Shown piece after piece: positions 1 to 14,821 of a stretch of 64,000 nt of DNA; positions within the stretch are counted from its first letter, which is position 1, and the number at the start of each line of letters is the position of its first letter. This stretch comes from Dirofilaria immitis (Eukaryota; Nematoda; Chromadorea; Rhabditida; Onchocercidae). The notes beneath the pieces are model-generated. The model was not told where the DNA came from, ran no database searches, and saw only the letters and a program-made list of their open reading frames with translations. The stretch is from NCBI GenBank assembly GCA_024305405.1, contig JAKNDB010000087.1, forward strand, positions 5,334,501-5,398,500, given 5' to 3'. Both the position numbers and the translations under genes were made by a program.

Positions 1-144
1 TCTAATCACATCTGCAAGGATTTTAATCTGACCATTACGAATTTTTTCAAATTAACTTGTTTTTAATTCATCCTACGCATCAATGAGTGAATTTTTTTAA
101 TTGACTAGATGCTCGTATAAGAACGAGTTCGATTAGAGAAATTA

Positions 145-176
145 TTAGTTCATATATTGTCTAATATATGAACTAA
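145..176. repeat. Perfect 14-bp inverted repeat (hairpin)
   Basis: Positions 145-158 are the exact reverse complement of 163-176, separated by four bases. As RNA this would be a very stable short hairpin in an otherwise featureless stretch. No transcript unit or known structured RNA is recognised around it. Confidence 0.6.
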
Positions 177-896
177 TATGCCATGGACCGCCAAGTTTTC
201 TCCGATTGGTGCAATGATTTCTTTAATATTGCTTACATAAGAGCAGATTCATCCTAAAAAATGATTTCAGGGAATTATTTTAAGTCATTTTCGGATTAAA
301 TAAATTAAACACCAATAGCCAGGCGTGCACGTTGTCTAACTTTGTCTTATGCTGATTCTAGATACTTATTCTATATATAGATGTCGATAGGTTATTAGGT
401 TTCTAAGTCGGAAATCATCATAGTTAAGAAAAAATTGAAATTAAAACATAATTTTGAAATGACATAACAAATCAGAAGAGAATATAAACATAAAGAAGCA
501 GAATGGGTAAAAATGAAAATATGTGGCGCCATTTTGAGTGAACGTTGTTGATGTTGAATACGAAATAAAGTTTTTCTTTTTAAAGGTTGGATTAGGATGG
601 GAGGAGACGGGATGGTAAGAAAAAGGAAACATAACAGCAGGGTCAAAAGGAAGTAAAAGAGGTGCTGCTGGCCATAAAAACCATAAAAATTTGCGTAGAT
701 TCCTAAAATAGTCGACCCGAGAAAAGATGGATAGGGTCGGAGAAAAGTTTTTTATCGGGGCATGGCCCAGAAGAAAAATGATTTTAGCTGCTCGCACAGT
801 TTTTTGCGGTTTTTTCTTTTTTGCAATTTGAAGCAAAAAGCAAATATCTTGCTAACAAATATTAACCAGACGAATAGAAAAGAAATAACAGGCTGT

Positions 897-951
897 AAAT
901 ACACACACACAGACAAATATATATAACAGACAGACAGACAGACAGACGCAC
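897..951. repeat. Compound microsatellite (AC, AT, ACAG)
   Basis: A run of AC dinucleotides passes through a short AT tract into five or so ACAG tetranucleotides. It is a simple sequence repeat and probably length-polymorphic. The minus-strand open frame that crosses it is a by-product of the repeat. Confidence 0.9.
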
Positions 952-3900
952 ATACCAGCACATCAATAAAAAGTTTGATAAGTTGTGCAGTTTTGATATG
1001 AATGAACGCATAAAAATAACAATTAAACCATAGTACAATTATTGTCAGTGATAATTTAAATATTATCTAAAAACGTTTATTGCAATGAATTTAAGATGCC
1101 ACATTTCAAAATATATGGTTACTTTACAAACAATTCAATGCTTATGTGTATCATAGAGCTACAGGTCATGCATATAATTCTTTATCATCAGAGGTTATGT
1201 GTTTGTCATTTCCTCGTTGGTAGTAATATGTGTGATTCTTTAGTAATCATTAATAGTTTTAAATTTCCTTTCACCTTACAAAAAATTAAATGCCCCTATA
1301 AAGCCACTTTGTATTCTTAATCATGGCTAAAGTATATTTTGAATATGACAGATTTGCTTGCAAATATTCCTGACATTAAGATTAACCTAATATATTGAAT
1401 TCTTATTTTTATTCATGTAGTAAAGTAAGAAACTTGCAAAGAGAAGAAGAAAATGCAGCAGAGAAGTGGAATACAGCACTGTGAATCAAAAGCAGAAATG
1501 CATTAATCGCGTATAAATGAAAATTAAAACTAAAAAAATGAAGAAGAAAGAAGAGAAACGAAATTAAAAGGAAAAAAACGCAAGAAAATTTAATAAAATG
1601 AATGAAGAATCACCACAAAATTCTAATATTGCCAATTTGGAGCCAATTTTTGACATACATTGCGGTTTGCTTCACAGACTTTATATTGCGTGACCAGAGC
1701 TTTCGATGGAATTTTTTTAAATTAAAATTTTATTATCCAAACCGATAATGAAGCTTAAGCATCGTGAGCGTCGCATTTGGCATGAAGCTTAGAGATGGGC
1801 TGAGAGAGACAACACTAAATCCTTATGATTAATTCAAAAGCTAATCGTCATTTTTATTGAGAAAAAGAAAATTTTGTTATTAATCTTTAATCTTGCCACT
1901 TCGAAGTTTTTTTAAGATTGCTACCTCTTATTCAACTTTTCTTCGTACACAATTTTAAATATTCCGCACAATTTTTTTTTTATTCAATATCGTCGTGGTC
2001 GCATCGAGAAATACTAACTGTTGGAATCAATAAAAATTTAATTTTAATTTATGTATTTAAAAATATTCAACAATATTTAAAAATATGTTTCAATTGCTGT
2101 ATTTTTGCTGTAAATTAATTCTGTTTCTAATTACACAGTGGAAGTAGAAAATTTGGAGATATTCTACAATGAATTTCGCTTTTATTTCATCTGCACTTGA
2201 AATAAATGTAAAACACATCGTTTTAGCAAAAATCGTTTTAGCAAAAATTAATTAAATTTAGAATGATTTGATAATGCTTAAACCAAAGATTAATTTGTGC
2301 AGTCAACACTTCATAAAATAATTTATCCGGACATTTCATTGTAAATAATTTCTTTTCTAACTCATTTTGCTTTAATGCAACTGGTAATTTTAGGTGATGG
2401 AACCATATTTTGAACTAATCATAAACTTATCTATTTGGTACGATCATTTTCAGAAAATGACATAACTGATCAGACATTTTTATAAGTAATTGTATGAGCA
2501 AGAATAGTACAATAAATATGAGAGTAGCAATAAAATGAAAGAAAAAATTAAGTCATATGTGATTCTAGTCCAATTCGACATCCCATAAATGCTTTTACTA
2601 TATATACTGTGCTTATAACTTGCTTATTCTTTTACGATTGAAACTAATCTTAGAATTTCTAGGCGACAATTCATTTAAAATTATTAGGAAACCAAATCAA
2701 AAAGCAAGTTATGAAATTGTGAAATTACTGAACGAAAAATATCAGTAAAATTATAGAAATACGAATGAAATTATTATACCAAAGATAAAGATAAAATCAC
2801 TATACCAGAGTCACAATAATGGTTTAAATATAGAATATATAAATCCAAAATATTTAAGATTAATATTAATCCATTGCGAAAATTGTACAGTATTCAACGA
2901 AATCAGAAGAAGAAATTATATGAATAGAATAATTTGCCTATTACTCTTTTTTTTTTTTTTTAGAAAAAGATGAGAGAGTAGAAAGGAAAATGAGATCTAA
3001 AAAGACTGATAAAACTCCAAAATTATGACAAGATAATAGAAATTAATAATTCTCCAAAAACATCTGCCTCCCGTGAAAATCTCCCGATTTATTAATTTAA
3101 ACTAATCTCCACTTTTTGTACTTTGGGATGTCGCATCTTTTGCTATATAAATTAAACTTTATATGCTTTTTTGAATCTGTTAAGAATTATATCTATGCAA
3201 TACCTATTTCTTAAGACGTACTTCGAAACTTTTATTTGACTTCGAAATTCTATACAGTTATCGACATGAAGAATTCATGTGTGATAAACTGTAGTCAATC
3301 GGAAAACCATTATTATTTATTCTAATGAGCTAAAATACATTAAAAGACAATTTCTAGCACAGTAATCAGAATTGCAAATAAATATATCAAATGAGATTCA
3401 AAAGAAAAAAAACGAACAAAATTATTTTATTAATATTTTAATTTGAAAGTACTGAATTTTTGTCATAAAAAGCGAAATCGAAAGGCAAATTAAGCTAAAT
3501 AAATTGTTCAAAAGTGTTTTAAGAAAGTTTAAAACACTCGAAAACAAATAATATCGAAAAGCAAAAAGTCGAAGACTAAAATTACATCTGGAACAATTTC
3601 GAAAAGTAAAGTTTCAAATTCTTTTTGATTTGAAATGAAATAATTCTATTATTAGATTTGCTCTAAAATCAAGCAGCACTAGAAAACTTCTCAAAGAATA
3701 AATTTTACATTTAATGTGGAAAGAGGAATCGTTGCTGTTTCAATGATTATTTATCACTAAAATCAAATAATAAAAATAAACTATTTGCTGGTATTCTCAC
3801 TAAAAATAAAACTCAATTAACAATTCTAACTAGCAAAATTAAACAAAATTTGTTACTTGACTTATTCGAGTTGTATTATTTGGTTGCACTTCTTTTGATT

Positions 3901-6900
3901 ATTGAAGTGAAGTTTTATTTAATATTATTTATTCTATAAATAATATTACAAATAGGGGTTGATGAAACAGTGAATTAGTTATTTTTGTCAGATACCAAAC
4001 TTTTTGCAAGTTTTTTGGATTAATTTTCTAAATCTTTAGATATCCACTATTATTCGTCTCAGATCGAGAAAAAGCACTGATTTTCAATGCGCAATTTAAA
4101 AGTTAATTTATCCGAATCGAATTACGTGATATTTTTCTTTCATTGCTCCAAAATCTTGCAAGAACATAGCGGCATAGATATTCGAAGATTTCAAGAAATG
4201 AATTATGCTTTCAATCAGTGCGAGCATCAACTTATCAGAATTACATCTTGGTCTTCTCCACAGAAATGATTTGCATTCTCTGTCAAATGAAATTCTTTTT
4301 CATATCAAATTTCTACTAACAGTTAATTTAATTTATTTTTGTTGCTTAACAGTTTTAGTCCACAGAATTTTTTGTTAATCAAAAATTTGCAGCATTACCT
4401 TAAACACCATTTTTAAAAAATTTTAAGTTCTTATAAAACTTTCTATTTGTTTATCTTCATCAAACAACATTTTTTTCGATCTGATCCTTCCATTAATACG
4501 AAAAAGTATCAAAAATCCCAAGAAATGATGTTTACTTTTTGAGCTTTTTCAAATTCGTAAATCCACTTCTCATTTATAACTTTTCTTCTTTTCTCTTCTT
4601 TGAAAAAAGTTTTCTGCTACATTCAGGAAGCAATTTTGAATCTGTTTAAATGCCACAAAAATCCAATTGAAATGGAAAATACATTTTTATTAAAAAGACT
4701 TTCAGAACATTTTCTAAAGCCAGCTTCCTACATTTAAGTGCTCAATAAAATGCAATTTACTGGATTTAAATCAATACAAAATATAAAGAAGATGATATTT
4801 GATAATTGTTGGTATAGAAGTGCCTTGAATTTGAGTTTAGAATTCAAGTAGTGAAGAACTCTTTAGGCTAATTTTGATCTCTCTCTACAGCGAGATAAAA
4901 AGTAACTCCGAAAATTTAGATTTATCAATTTGTGATTAGAATAAGAATTCAAATGGAAGAAACGATAAATAAGTTCGAGTTTATATGAATTAGAAGCGTG
5001 AAAAAAGGAGATTAGTTTACAGATTAGCTACTGGTGAAGGAAGAAACATTTTTAAATTCAAAAAATTAATAATATAGCTTTGCATAAATAGTTTTTATTG
5101 AAAGAGAGTGTTTGAACAATATGATTGGTATGCACTATGTGTTTCCCTTATTTCGAATTTATTTCAGTTATTCGATTCATTAAAAATACTTTCATATTTG
5201 CTTAACAAATCAAAATTTCTGAACTATTCGAATAGAAAATAATGATATATCGGATTTGAAAAATGTTTCTAAAACTTTTAGAATAAAAACTAATCCAGAA
5301 ACATGGCAAACAAATTCATAAAAACCTCTTAAATATTATCGACATATTGTATCTATAAAGAAAATTTGCTTCAATTATAGTCAAATACAAAAGTAATTTT
5401 TCATTTTAGTTTCTTGATTTAGATCATTTTATATTGCAAAATTACAGTAATCTTATATGATCTTCTAATATAAGCATGCAGTAAAACATTATGTACAAAT
5501 GGAAAATATAATGAGGCATTTCTCTGTCTAGCTCCATTTGAAATTATTTGCACAAAATTTAAACAAAAATTTAATAATTTTGAATTGAAAAATTGAAAAT
5601 TAAAAGCTCCAGAAGGAACAAAAGAAAAAAAATCTAACCTGTTAAATAATATTATGATAACTAATACACTGTAGCAGAATTCAGTATAAGAAGCAATTCA
5701 CTCATTGGAATCATTTTTTTTATCCTTTTAAGTCATATTACCTGAAAATGATTAATGATAAATGGATTTTGTTGAAATATATTCATTTACTGCATACTAC
5801 ATATATTTGGACAAGTATATAATTCCCGATACATAGATATTCATATTTCATCATGCAATGAATAGGAAAATCTTGAGGTATTGAATACAAGAAAGAAAAT
5901 ACTCATAAAAACATATGAAATATCTATCGACAAGCACATTCTATGTGTAAAAGTTCTCTGCAATATATAATTAGAAAGTTTGTATTTTTCGTATGCTAAT
6001 AAGATATAATTTTGGCATAAATGTATCCAAATGCCTATTTTTCTAGCATAATGACCACACAAGTTTTAAGTAGAATGTTAAACAACTGGAAAAGTTGTAC
6101 GGATGGAGTGAAAGCAAAAAATGGGAAGTGCACACGAACAAAAGCATTTTTTAATTAAAGAAAGCAGAGAAAGTTTTGTAAAGCGGGAATCAAGTTTAAA
6201 AGGTTTTTTCTCTTTTAATTATTGAGGTGTAAAGAGAAAAGTTAATGTGAATGGGAGGAAAAGAGAAGGAAAAATAAACTCCCCAAATTTACTTCTTTTG
6301 AAAGGAGCTAACTGAAGCATAGAATTACTTAACTTAAAATGGAGCGCACTTCATTTCTTCATTCTTGCTTGAAGGCTTTCTTTGGAAAATTTTTAAAAGC
6401 TGCTAACTTTTAGCTTTAAGCAAGAAAAAAACCGCCTCTTTCTTTTATTTTTTCATAAAGCATTTAACCATTAAAAGAAAATGACATTTTTAACTTTATA
6501 TCCAAGTTTGGAGTGAAAAAATTATAGATACCCGAAGGTACTGAAGCTGTCACCTTCTTTGCTAATCACGCAATTTACGGCGCCAATTTGTCGTGAAAAT
6601 TCAGGCACCTTGTTCAACATTAAAAGTGTACTTCTGTTTCTGAATTACCGGAATGACTCGACAGATAGCAATCGTATCTGAATATTAGTATTTTTCTTTC
6701 TTCTAAATTTTTTTCTATGATAATTACTTTCAGATCAAATTCATTGTATGATCTACCACCATCTGATTGATGATTCCTAGTCAAAGATATATGCCATAGT
6801 TTGAACTACTCTGTTTAATCAGTTCCGAATCATGACGATGTTCAAAACAAATGCTGTGAAATATTTGATGACGTTGTAGTGCCTGATCGTTTATTTGGTA

Positions 6901-9900
6901 AAATAGCGAACAGCTTAAACGATATAATATATTTCAAACTAGAAAAAGTGCTGTTACCATCTATTAAAAGTATTAAAGAAATTGAAATTAACAATTATTT
7001 GAAGTTTCGAAATATTTTTTTAGAATATTATCTGGAGGCAAACTATATTATAGAAACCAACTGTCATACTTACTGTAAATATCGTTTGTTTTATCAATAT
7101 ACAAATAGACAGTTATCCGCTTCAATAAACTGCTATCACTTTCCGATCTGAAGATATGCCATATCTGAAAATAAAATGGAAGTTATAGTATTTCGAATTT
7201 GACTCGGACGAAATATAGCACTACTCTCTACTATCATACTATTCTTCGGAATATCATTCGTTCATTTTATGAAAACTAGCATTATTATCAACTGGCATTT
7301 GTCTTTTTCTAAAAGTGGAAATAAAAAAAGGATCGAGTTTTTTATATGAAATAATAATACACTTCTTTTGCTTAGAATGATAATATGATGTTTTGTAAAA
7401 TATTTTATTTTCATAGAGAGAGAAATATTTAAGAGAATTTATAAAGCAAAAATGAAAACAAAGATCTTCATATTATTCAGATTAGAACAATCAAATGTCA
7501 TCTCGTTAAGCTCCTTCAATTTCAAAAATTTCACCAGTAGATTTATTTAGGGAATAATCAAGTTATTTAATAAGATTATTGCTTCTCGGATTGTAATCTC
7601 GAAAATGCAAAAATTTAAAGATCATTTTATTTACAGTAACTCGATGAAAATGAAGCAATTACTATCCAGTCATGATATCACTTGGATTCAGAAAATTAGA
7701 TTAAGAATTATATAAGATGAAATTGTACATAAGGTTGAGCCATGAAAAGTGGACAAAGCGGAGAACAGAACATTCATATTTATATCAAAAAAGCCCTTGG
7801 TATTTCGATGAAGCACCCACTACTTTTGCAAAGGGCCAATGAGCAAACAAACGTGTAACATACATGAACACATATTCATAAGAGAGAAAGAGATACAAAG
7901 AAAAATTTATTTTTGAAAAGAAAATTGGTAATTTAATTGAAATGGAGCCATTTGGGGTCCACCAAAAACGTTGTGTAATTATGTCTCCCTGAAATGTATA
8001 TCATGCATGTAAGTATTTTCCATTTCGTCTCGGTCCATCTGTTTGTTTCTGCATTCGAAGCTTCTAACTCGATATCAATAGTCGACAATGGCAGTATAAT
8101 TCAACCCTTTCCCCACTATATGAAATAATAATTTTTTAATTAATCACAAACCATATTATCGGTACACAATGAATGCTTATGAAAAAATTTTTGCAGAAGT
8201 TAGAAGGCCAATTTTTCAAATCCACATATTCGAAGAAAGCAGGTTCTTTCCTGATGAATCGATTTTGGGTTGCATTCGGAAACTTTTACTGACCAATTAG
8301 CAAATATTACTTTTAAAATGGAATTTAGAAATTAGGCTTAACACTTCAGCTAGGAAAACCAACTATGAATTCTCAAAATGATTAATTAATTTTACAACTA
8401 TTACATCTTAGTCATTAAAATTCATTAATTAAGAATGTTGATTTTAGCCCAAAGAAGTTCAAAAATTAATGATATAATTTTTACATATATTAATGTCATT
8501 ATTGTTTTATTTCTTCTTAATTTTTTTTATATTTTATAAATTGAAATGGATGGATAAATTTTCGATTTAGTCCTAAAAACCGATAAAAAATTGCAGAAAT
8601 TTCAAAATGATCATAATTTTAGTTACTAGTAAAAATTTAAAAGTATTCATTAAAAACTCGAAAATGCAATGAAATTAATGAAATATTTGAAAAATATTTC
8701 AAAAATAAAAATGTTGGAATTTCGCAAATTTTAGATGGAAAATTGATTGCACTGAAGAGAAAAAGATAAAAATGAGTTGATACTGTTGTCATGCTATTTT
8801 ACAAACTTCCCTTTTCTTTCAAAAGTATTAAACTTTTTCGACAATCAATTAATAGAAATAGAGAAAAAGTTTTCAAAAATTTCTTAAGTAGTTGCTTTTA
8901 AAAATTGAAAAAATAATTGATTTTATATGAAATATTAAAGAGAAAATTTCGAAAAAAGAAAAAATGACGTAGTTCAAAACCGCTGTGTCAAATGCTACAT
9001 CATAGAAAAGGTAGCATTTTCCATACCAGAAATGATTCGATTCCTTTGGTTCTCTCATATAACATAATATCATTTCACTTAATGCCACAATTATAATTTT
9101 GAATTTTTAAATCGTTTCATTTAAGCGAAAGTGTATATGACATTTTCTGGAAATATAAAATACTCTCTGATAAAAGTGCTAAATTATCCAAATAAAAGTT
9201 CTGCTGTCACTTCTATGAACCATTTTCTGTGTGCTACGTGAAATGAATAAGAACTATCGCTAAAAACTTAAAGACATCCTAATTCATCAAGTAGTCCCCT
9301 TTTATGATTTAAGCATTTTCTAATTAAAAAATAAGAATGCCCCTTCATGAAAATGTAACGAATAGAGATACCTTGCATACGTGGTATGCAAAAACTAATA
9401 CGCAAAGAATTTTTAAGATAACGGTTGTCTTGAGCTGACAAAAGTAGAAAAATTTGACTCAATTCCTTTCATATGGAAACTAGCTTATAATCCATAGAAA
9501 ATCTAAAGCTGAATAGAAAGGTTATACGAAATTTTGGCAATCGTTTGGTTTTATCCATTTCAAATCCTATAAATAAAAAAATTTTTACACAGAAGATGTA
9601 CTTACATCTCGAGTATAACTGGATTCAATGGTATTCAATTAATAAATAACAAATATTACAAATTATTTAGACTTTTATCGGAAAAGCAATAACATCTTTC
9701 TGCTTCCTGACACGTGTGCATTTTTTAAAGCGATATTGTTTATTTGATTAAAATTCTAACGTAATTTAAAAATGTTTCTGAAAAATTGTTGAACTAATAC
9801 AAAGCGTCATCAACGGAAAAGATAATAGATGTTGAAATTATAAGATTAGCTGCTGATAGCATCGAAAGATTAAAGAAGTCACATATTAAGCAAAGAAGAT

Positions 9901-12900
9901 TAGGATTAATTTTTATAAAGTCATGGTAAAATAAAAGTAATATAGATGATAATGCTATAATTGATATAATTCACATATCTTTAAAAATATTTTCAGAATA
10001 AAATCTTTTAGGAATTTTTGAGATCTCTCTTCTCCATTGAATATTTTTATTTAATATATTGGGACTATCCAGAATTTTTTTAAAAAAGGATATTCTTGGG
10101 ATTAAAAATCGAAAAACTCTCACATAATCAGAAAACTTTTAAATACTTACCGATTTCACAGCTTATTGGTTCAAAGCAAATTTCGAACTTTTTCTATATA
10201 TTTTCGAAAAAGTTTAATTTCACATCCATTAACTATAACATGCGTAGATGGAAAGTGGGAGAAAAATATATTTTTAAAAAGCTTTGAAAGCCTTTTTCAA
10301 TTTCAAAGACAGCAATTGAAATATTATTCGATTTGTAAGTGCATGCTTTCAAGCAAATTAAAATTACGAATCTTTTTTCCAAAAAGATGACTTCGCCGAA
10401 AAAATTTTTTAGTGCTGTAATAAAATTAAAAATGATTGGATGGATTATTTTGTTATTTCTACGTATTTTCAAGAAAGCAAGACATTTTTCCAATTTTGAC
10501 ATATTTCTTCACCGAATTTCAAATTTGTTTAATCAGCTATTGCTCTTATTGAACATTAAAATAATAAACAAAAGAATTCAAGGCCTAATTAGCATAAGGA
10601 TTCAACTGGAATAGCTTAACTGTCTTATTTTAATCATTCATTAAATTGGTCATACGTAACAGCACGACCACATTTTGAAAACATTAATATATCGTAAAAC
10701 AGCTTCTTAGTTGAAATATTCTATATACAATGGAAATTGGACAACGATTTGGAAAAATTTTGTTTAACATATTTCAACCAGGTAAAGATAAAATTATAAC
10801 CTCTATTGCTGTTCACATTTTGACTTTATAGAGGTGGCCTTTAATCAATATATGATAACAAATACTACTAGACACAAAGCTTTTTAAAACGGAGTATGAT
10901 GCACGATATAATTCAGACACTATTTTAAACCATATTATATAAGAAAATAATTTATGTTATTACGAAGACTGGTGCTCATCAAATTAAGAAATCAGAAAGT
11001 AAAGATCGATAGTTCACAATGTCATTTCAAAGCCTAGCAATAACAATTTTTCAAGGTGAAATATCTGGAATATCTAGCTTTTACTTCTTCATAATTAAAT
11101 ATCATTGTCTTGAATTTGTTAGAGTGTTTAGCTTTGGATAAAGTAAGACCATTTAATCAATGAATGAAAAAAGTAGATCGCATATGACGATGAATATTTT
11201 TCCTTGATAAAAATTAATTACAGATGCCCGTAATTCTTATTTGTTGTTTATGAAAAAAATTAAAGAAATTTTTCGACTCATATAATTTAGAGTAAACAAG
11301 TGCTTTAATCAGTCTTTTCTCTGCTATTCTTAAATGACATAACTAATTTATACGGCATTTATCTTAATTAAAATAATAATAAACCCATTAGAGTTACAAC
11401 GATTATCACGAATTTGACAAAGCCATTATGTTGATAGTGACTTGAAACTGTTTTCGAGAATAACTCTTGTTTAATTCATTGCAAAACTCCACCCTCATTC
11501 TCGCTTTCAGCTTTTAAATCTAGAAGCGGTTCACTAATTGCCATTTGGAAAATCACAATCATCAATACTACTATGGCATGTTAGTAAAATACTATTTCAC
11601 TATTTCTAATTCACTCTTACTCATTCTCTCACTCATTCGCTCAAAACTCATTAATGAAACTTTTACTAAAGCTTTATTGAGAAAGTTGTAGTTATTGAGT
11701 ATTTGTTTGTGTAAATGTAGAGCAAGCAAATACATATATATTCTTCTGACCTAGAGTTCATAAATTAATCTTGATATAGCTTCGAAACGACTTAATGATT
11801 TCATGAAAATTTGCTGGAACGACGTACAAATGGAATCAAAATGTTCCATGATGCTTCAAAATTCTGCTAAAAATATTTTGATTCAATAAATAAAACTGGA
11901 ATCTTGGATTTCGTCAGAAAAGAACAGAAGTAATTATAGTTTAAAGAACCTGTCTAAAATGAGGAAGAGCCGTAACCTGAAATTTTGTGAAAAAATTTTC
12001 ATCAAAGCAGACAAATAAAAGTTGGTAGAGAATTAATTGAAAAATTAGTCGAACTCTTTAACAAATCTGCTTGAAATTTATTACTGATTTTAGATTTATG
12101 AATCTGTGGACGACCAAGAAAAAATAACTGTTTTGCGATGCAATTTCAAAAAACTAAATCTCGATAACAACCGGCAGATATTAATGGAATATGAATCAAA
12201 AATTATCGTTCGTCTTTCTAATATAAGAATTTAAATGGAGCATGAACAATGAAATGGGATAGATGGAGCTATTCGCAACAATAAATGCTTCCTTTACTTC
12301 AACATAGCAACAATACGCTCAAATCCATTTTAAACTCCTCCAGCTTCCTCGATTCAAAATGAGATGTCATCCATTTGCAACACATTTTTAAAGTAAATAA
12401 CCTAAAAATGTAAAATTAATTTTTCTCAAATCCTCATGGAACAACCCTCGCCACTTCATCACCGAAAACAGAGACGAGATGTTGCCATCTTTAATACTTA
12501 ATATGAAAAGAAAATGAAGAACCGACATAAAGTATTTTTTAGAAATCTTTGATTATGCCTCAAAAAAAAATACAGCGAGTTACAATTAAATTATTTTTAC
12601 GAAAATTGCACGAATATTTCATTTAAGCTATATCTGTCATTATCTCACAAATTAAAATAAATTAGCAAAAACTTTTATGGATGCAATCAATGTTTACTTC
12701 CTTCAATAGAACTGCTAGATTTTTTATTCTCAGCAAAAGATTCAAATGGGAGAATATCCGTGAAATTTTTATTTAGAATCAGGTTCTATATTTATCGAAT
12801 ATTGAGAAATATATATTTTATGAAAGGCTAAATGATTTCAAGATTTTTGCAGAAAATTCATTTATTTCCTCATTTCCATTATTAGTTATCATCACATTAA

Positions 12901-14660
12901 TGCCATTACATCAACAGTTATGCAGTACTGACAATAAAAACAACACTAGCTATTATTATTTGTTACGAATAATTAAAATTTCATTTCAATTTTTAGGAAT
13001 TTGAAAATTTAAAAAATTGTAAGATTAATTTGTTGGGGTTCCGCCAATAAATTCTGATCTTTTTCACTGAATAAAACTTATAATTATTAAGTGGAACATA
13101 ATTCATTATAATAATTGTAATCGGTAAGTGAATGAAGAAGAAAATTTAATAGAATAAAGCCAATGAGAAACTTTCACTCTAAAATTGTAGAAATATCATG
13201 CAAATTTATACTTTTAATCTGAAAGATTTACTGATATTAGTATCGAAATTAGTGTGAATAGCTTATAATCTTTTTAATGAACGGTTAGCGATGTGGAGAT
13301 GAAAACTTCCAAAAATGTTTTAAAATCGAAAATTCTTTGAAATAACTGCTGTACTTCATTTCTACGATTTTGATCATTGTATTTCATAATTTGAAATTGC
13401 CGCTTTTTTTCTGCTCAAACAGTACACGATCATTTTTTAATTCGATTTTAATATAGTCCAGCATTTTTTTTTATTTTAGATCTTACGCTTTCTCCCATAA
13501 TGCCGTTTTTCTTCTTCAAAAAGAAAGAATTTGAAATAACATGAACATATTTCTCTATTGTTTTATTGAAATATGCAAAAATCACAAAAATCTTGGAAAA
13601 AGTCTTGAATTTTAAAAACACAAAAATCAGTGATGTGGTATTGTTAAATTGTTGAAGTTAAATGAAAATGGACATCAATTGGCCGAGAATGGATGGAAGA
13701 GAAAGAGACAGTAGGCAATGAAAAGCAGAAACGAAAAGCAATTGGAATCGGGTAGTGAAAAGATAGAATTAATTTAAAAATTTTCAAAAAAATGAAGGCT
13801 ATAAAACGGAAGAGAGAAAGATTGCTAAGAAAGACGATTTGAAATTGAAATTTAATTATCGAAAAATTTATCCAAAAAGCACCGACAGAGAGGAAACAGT
13901 TGGTCCCACATCATATGCTTTTTAAAATTTCTAGAATTCGAAAACGAAGAATGCCAAAAGAAAATGTGGCTTTGTCAATAATGAAGGTTTGAGAAGCAAC
14001 TATAACAGGTCATAAATCAATATGATTGATAAAATACAAACTTCTTGATGAATGCAAATCCATTCAATCATCATTTTCCAAAACCTTTCCTGTTTATTTA
14101 ATAACTTCCTAATTTCTATTCGAATGCAACATTTTGTCGAAGGCAATTTTTTATAATTCCAGTACATAATTAACTTGGATCAGTCTCAGATTTAAGCATT
14201 TAATTCAAATTAGTTAACTTATGATTAATCTTCTTGTAATTTTAAAAGCAATAATTAAATTAATTTCTCATCTATGAGTAATCAATTTATTAAGCTAAGA
14301 CTTTAGATGAAATTTAAAATTTTGCTATTAGTCACATGTGCCGGCAAAATAATAAGAGAAAGAAAATTGAGAGGGAAGTGCTGAGAAGATTAAGAGTTAA
14401 ATAGGAAAAAAGAATTAGCTAATGAAATAAAATGGGAACCAAAGATATCATAGTAGTAGAAGCATGAAGAAAGGCATAGATGGGAAGATGATTACACACA
14501 TATTCATACATATAAGCTATATTTGAGCTTGTGACAACGAAATTGGAAAATGCATTTTAATAGCTTTTTTGAAACGATGCAAATGCATCGATTTTCAACA
14601 CACGCACAGACAAACTCTCACAGACATTCATTTAAAAATAGCAAATCCTCGGAGTCATTT

Positions 14661-14693
14661 ACGTACACATACACATACACATACACATACACT
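14661..14693. repeat. Hexanucleotide microsatellite (ACACAT-type)
   Basis: Five near-perfect copies of a six-base CA/TA-rich unit lie in tandem, followed by further TA/CA-rich sequence. They generate the Thr-His-rich open frame seen on the plus strand, which I do not regard as coding. Confidence 0.9.
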
Positions 14694-14783
14694 TATACAG
14701 GTAGATAGGTATACACGCATATGTGTATTATATATTACACATTATAATCTACCGAAGAGAATAAGTAATTGACTGTTTGGAAA

Positions 14784-14821
14784 TCAGTGATAATGGAAGA
14801 TGTTCTTTCTATTATCACTGA
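14784..14821. repeat. 11-bp inverted repeat (hairpin)
   Basis: Positions 14784-14794 and 14811-14821 are perfect reverse complements with a 16-base purine/pyrimidine-biased spacer. It could fold as a stem-loop if transcribed. No mature small RNA that I recognise is present in the arms. Confidence 0.5.

Noticed and set aside
6879..7151. 90-codon open frame
   Set aside because: It depends on a GTG start, has no splice context and no family resemblance.
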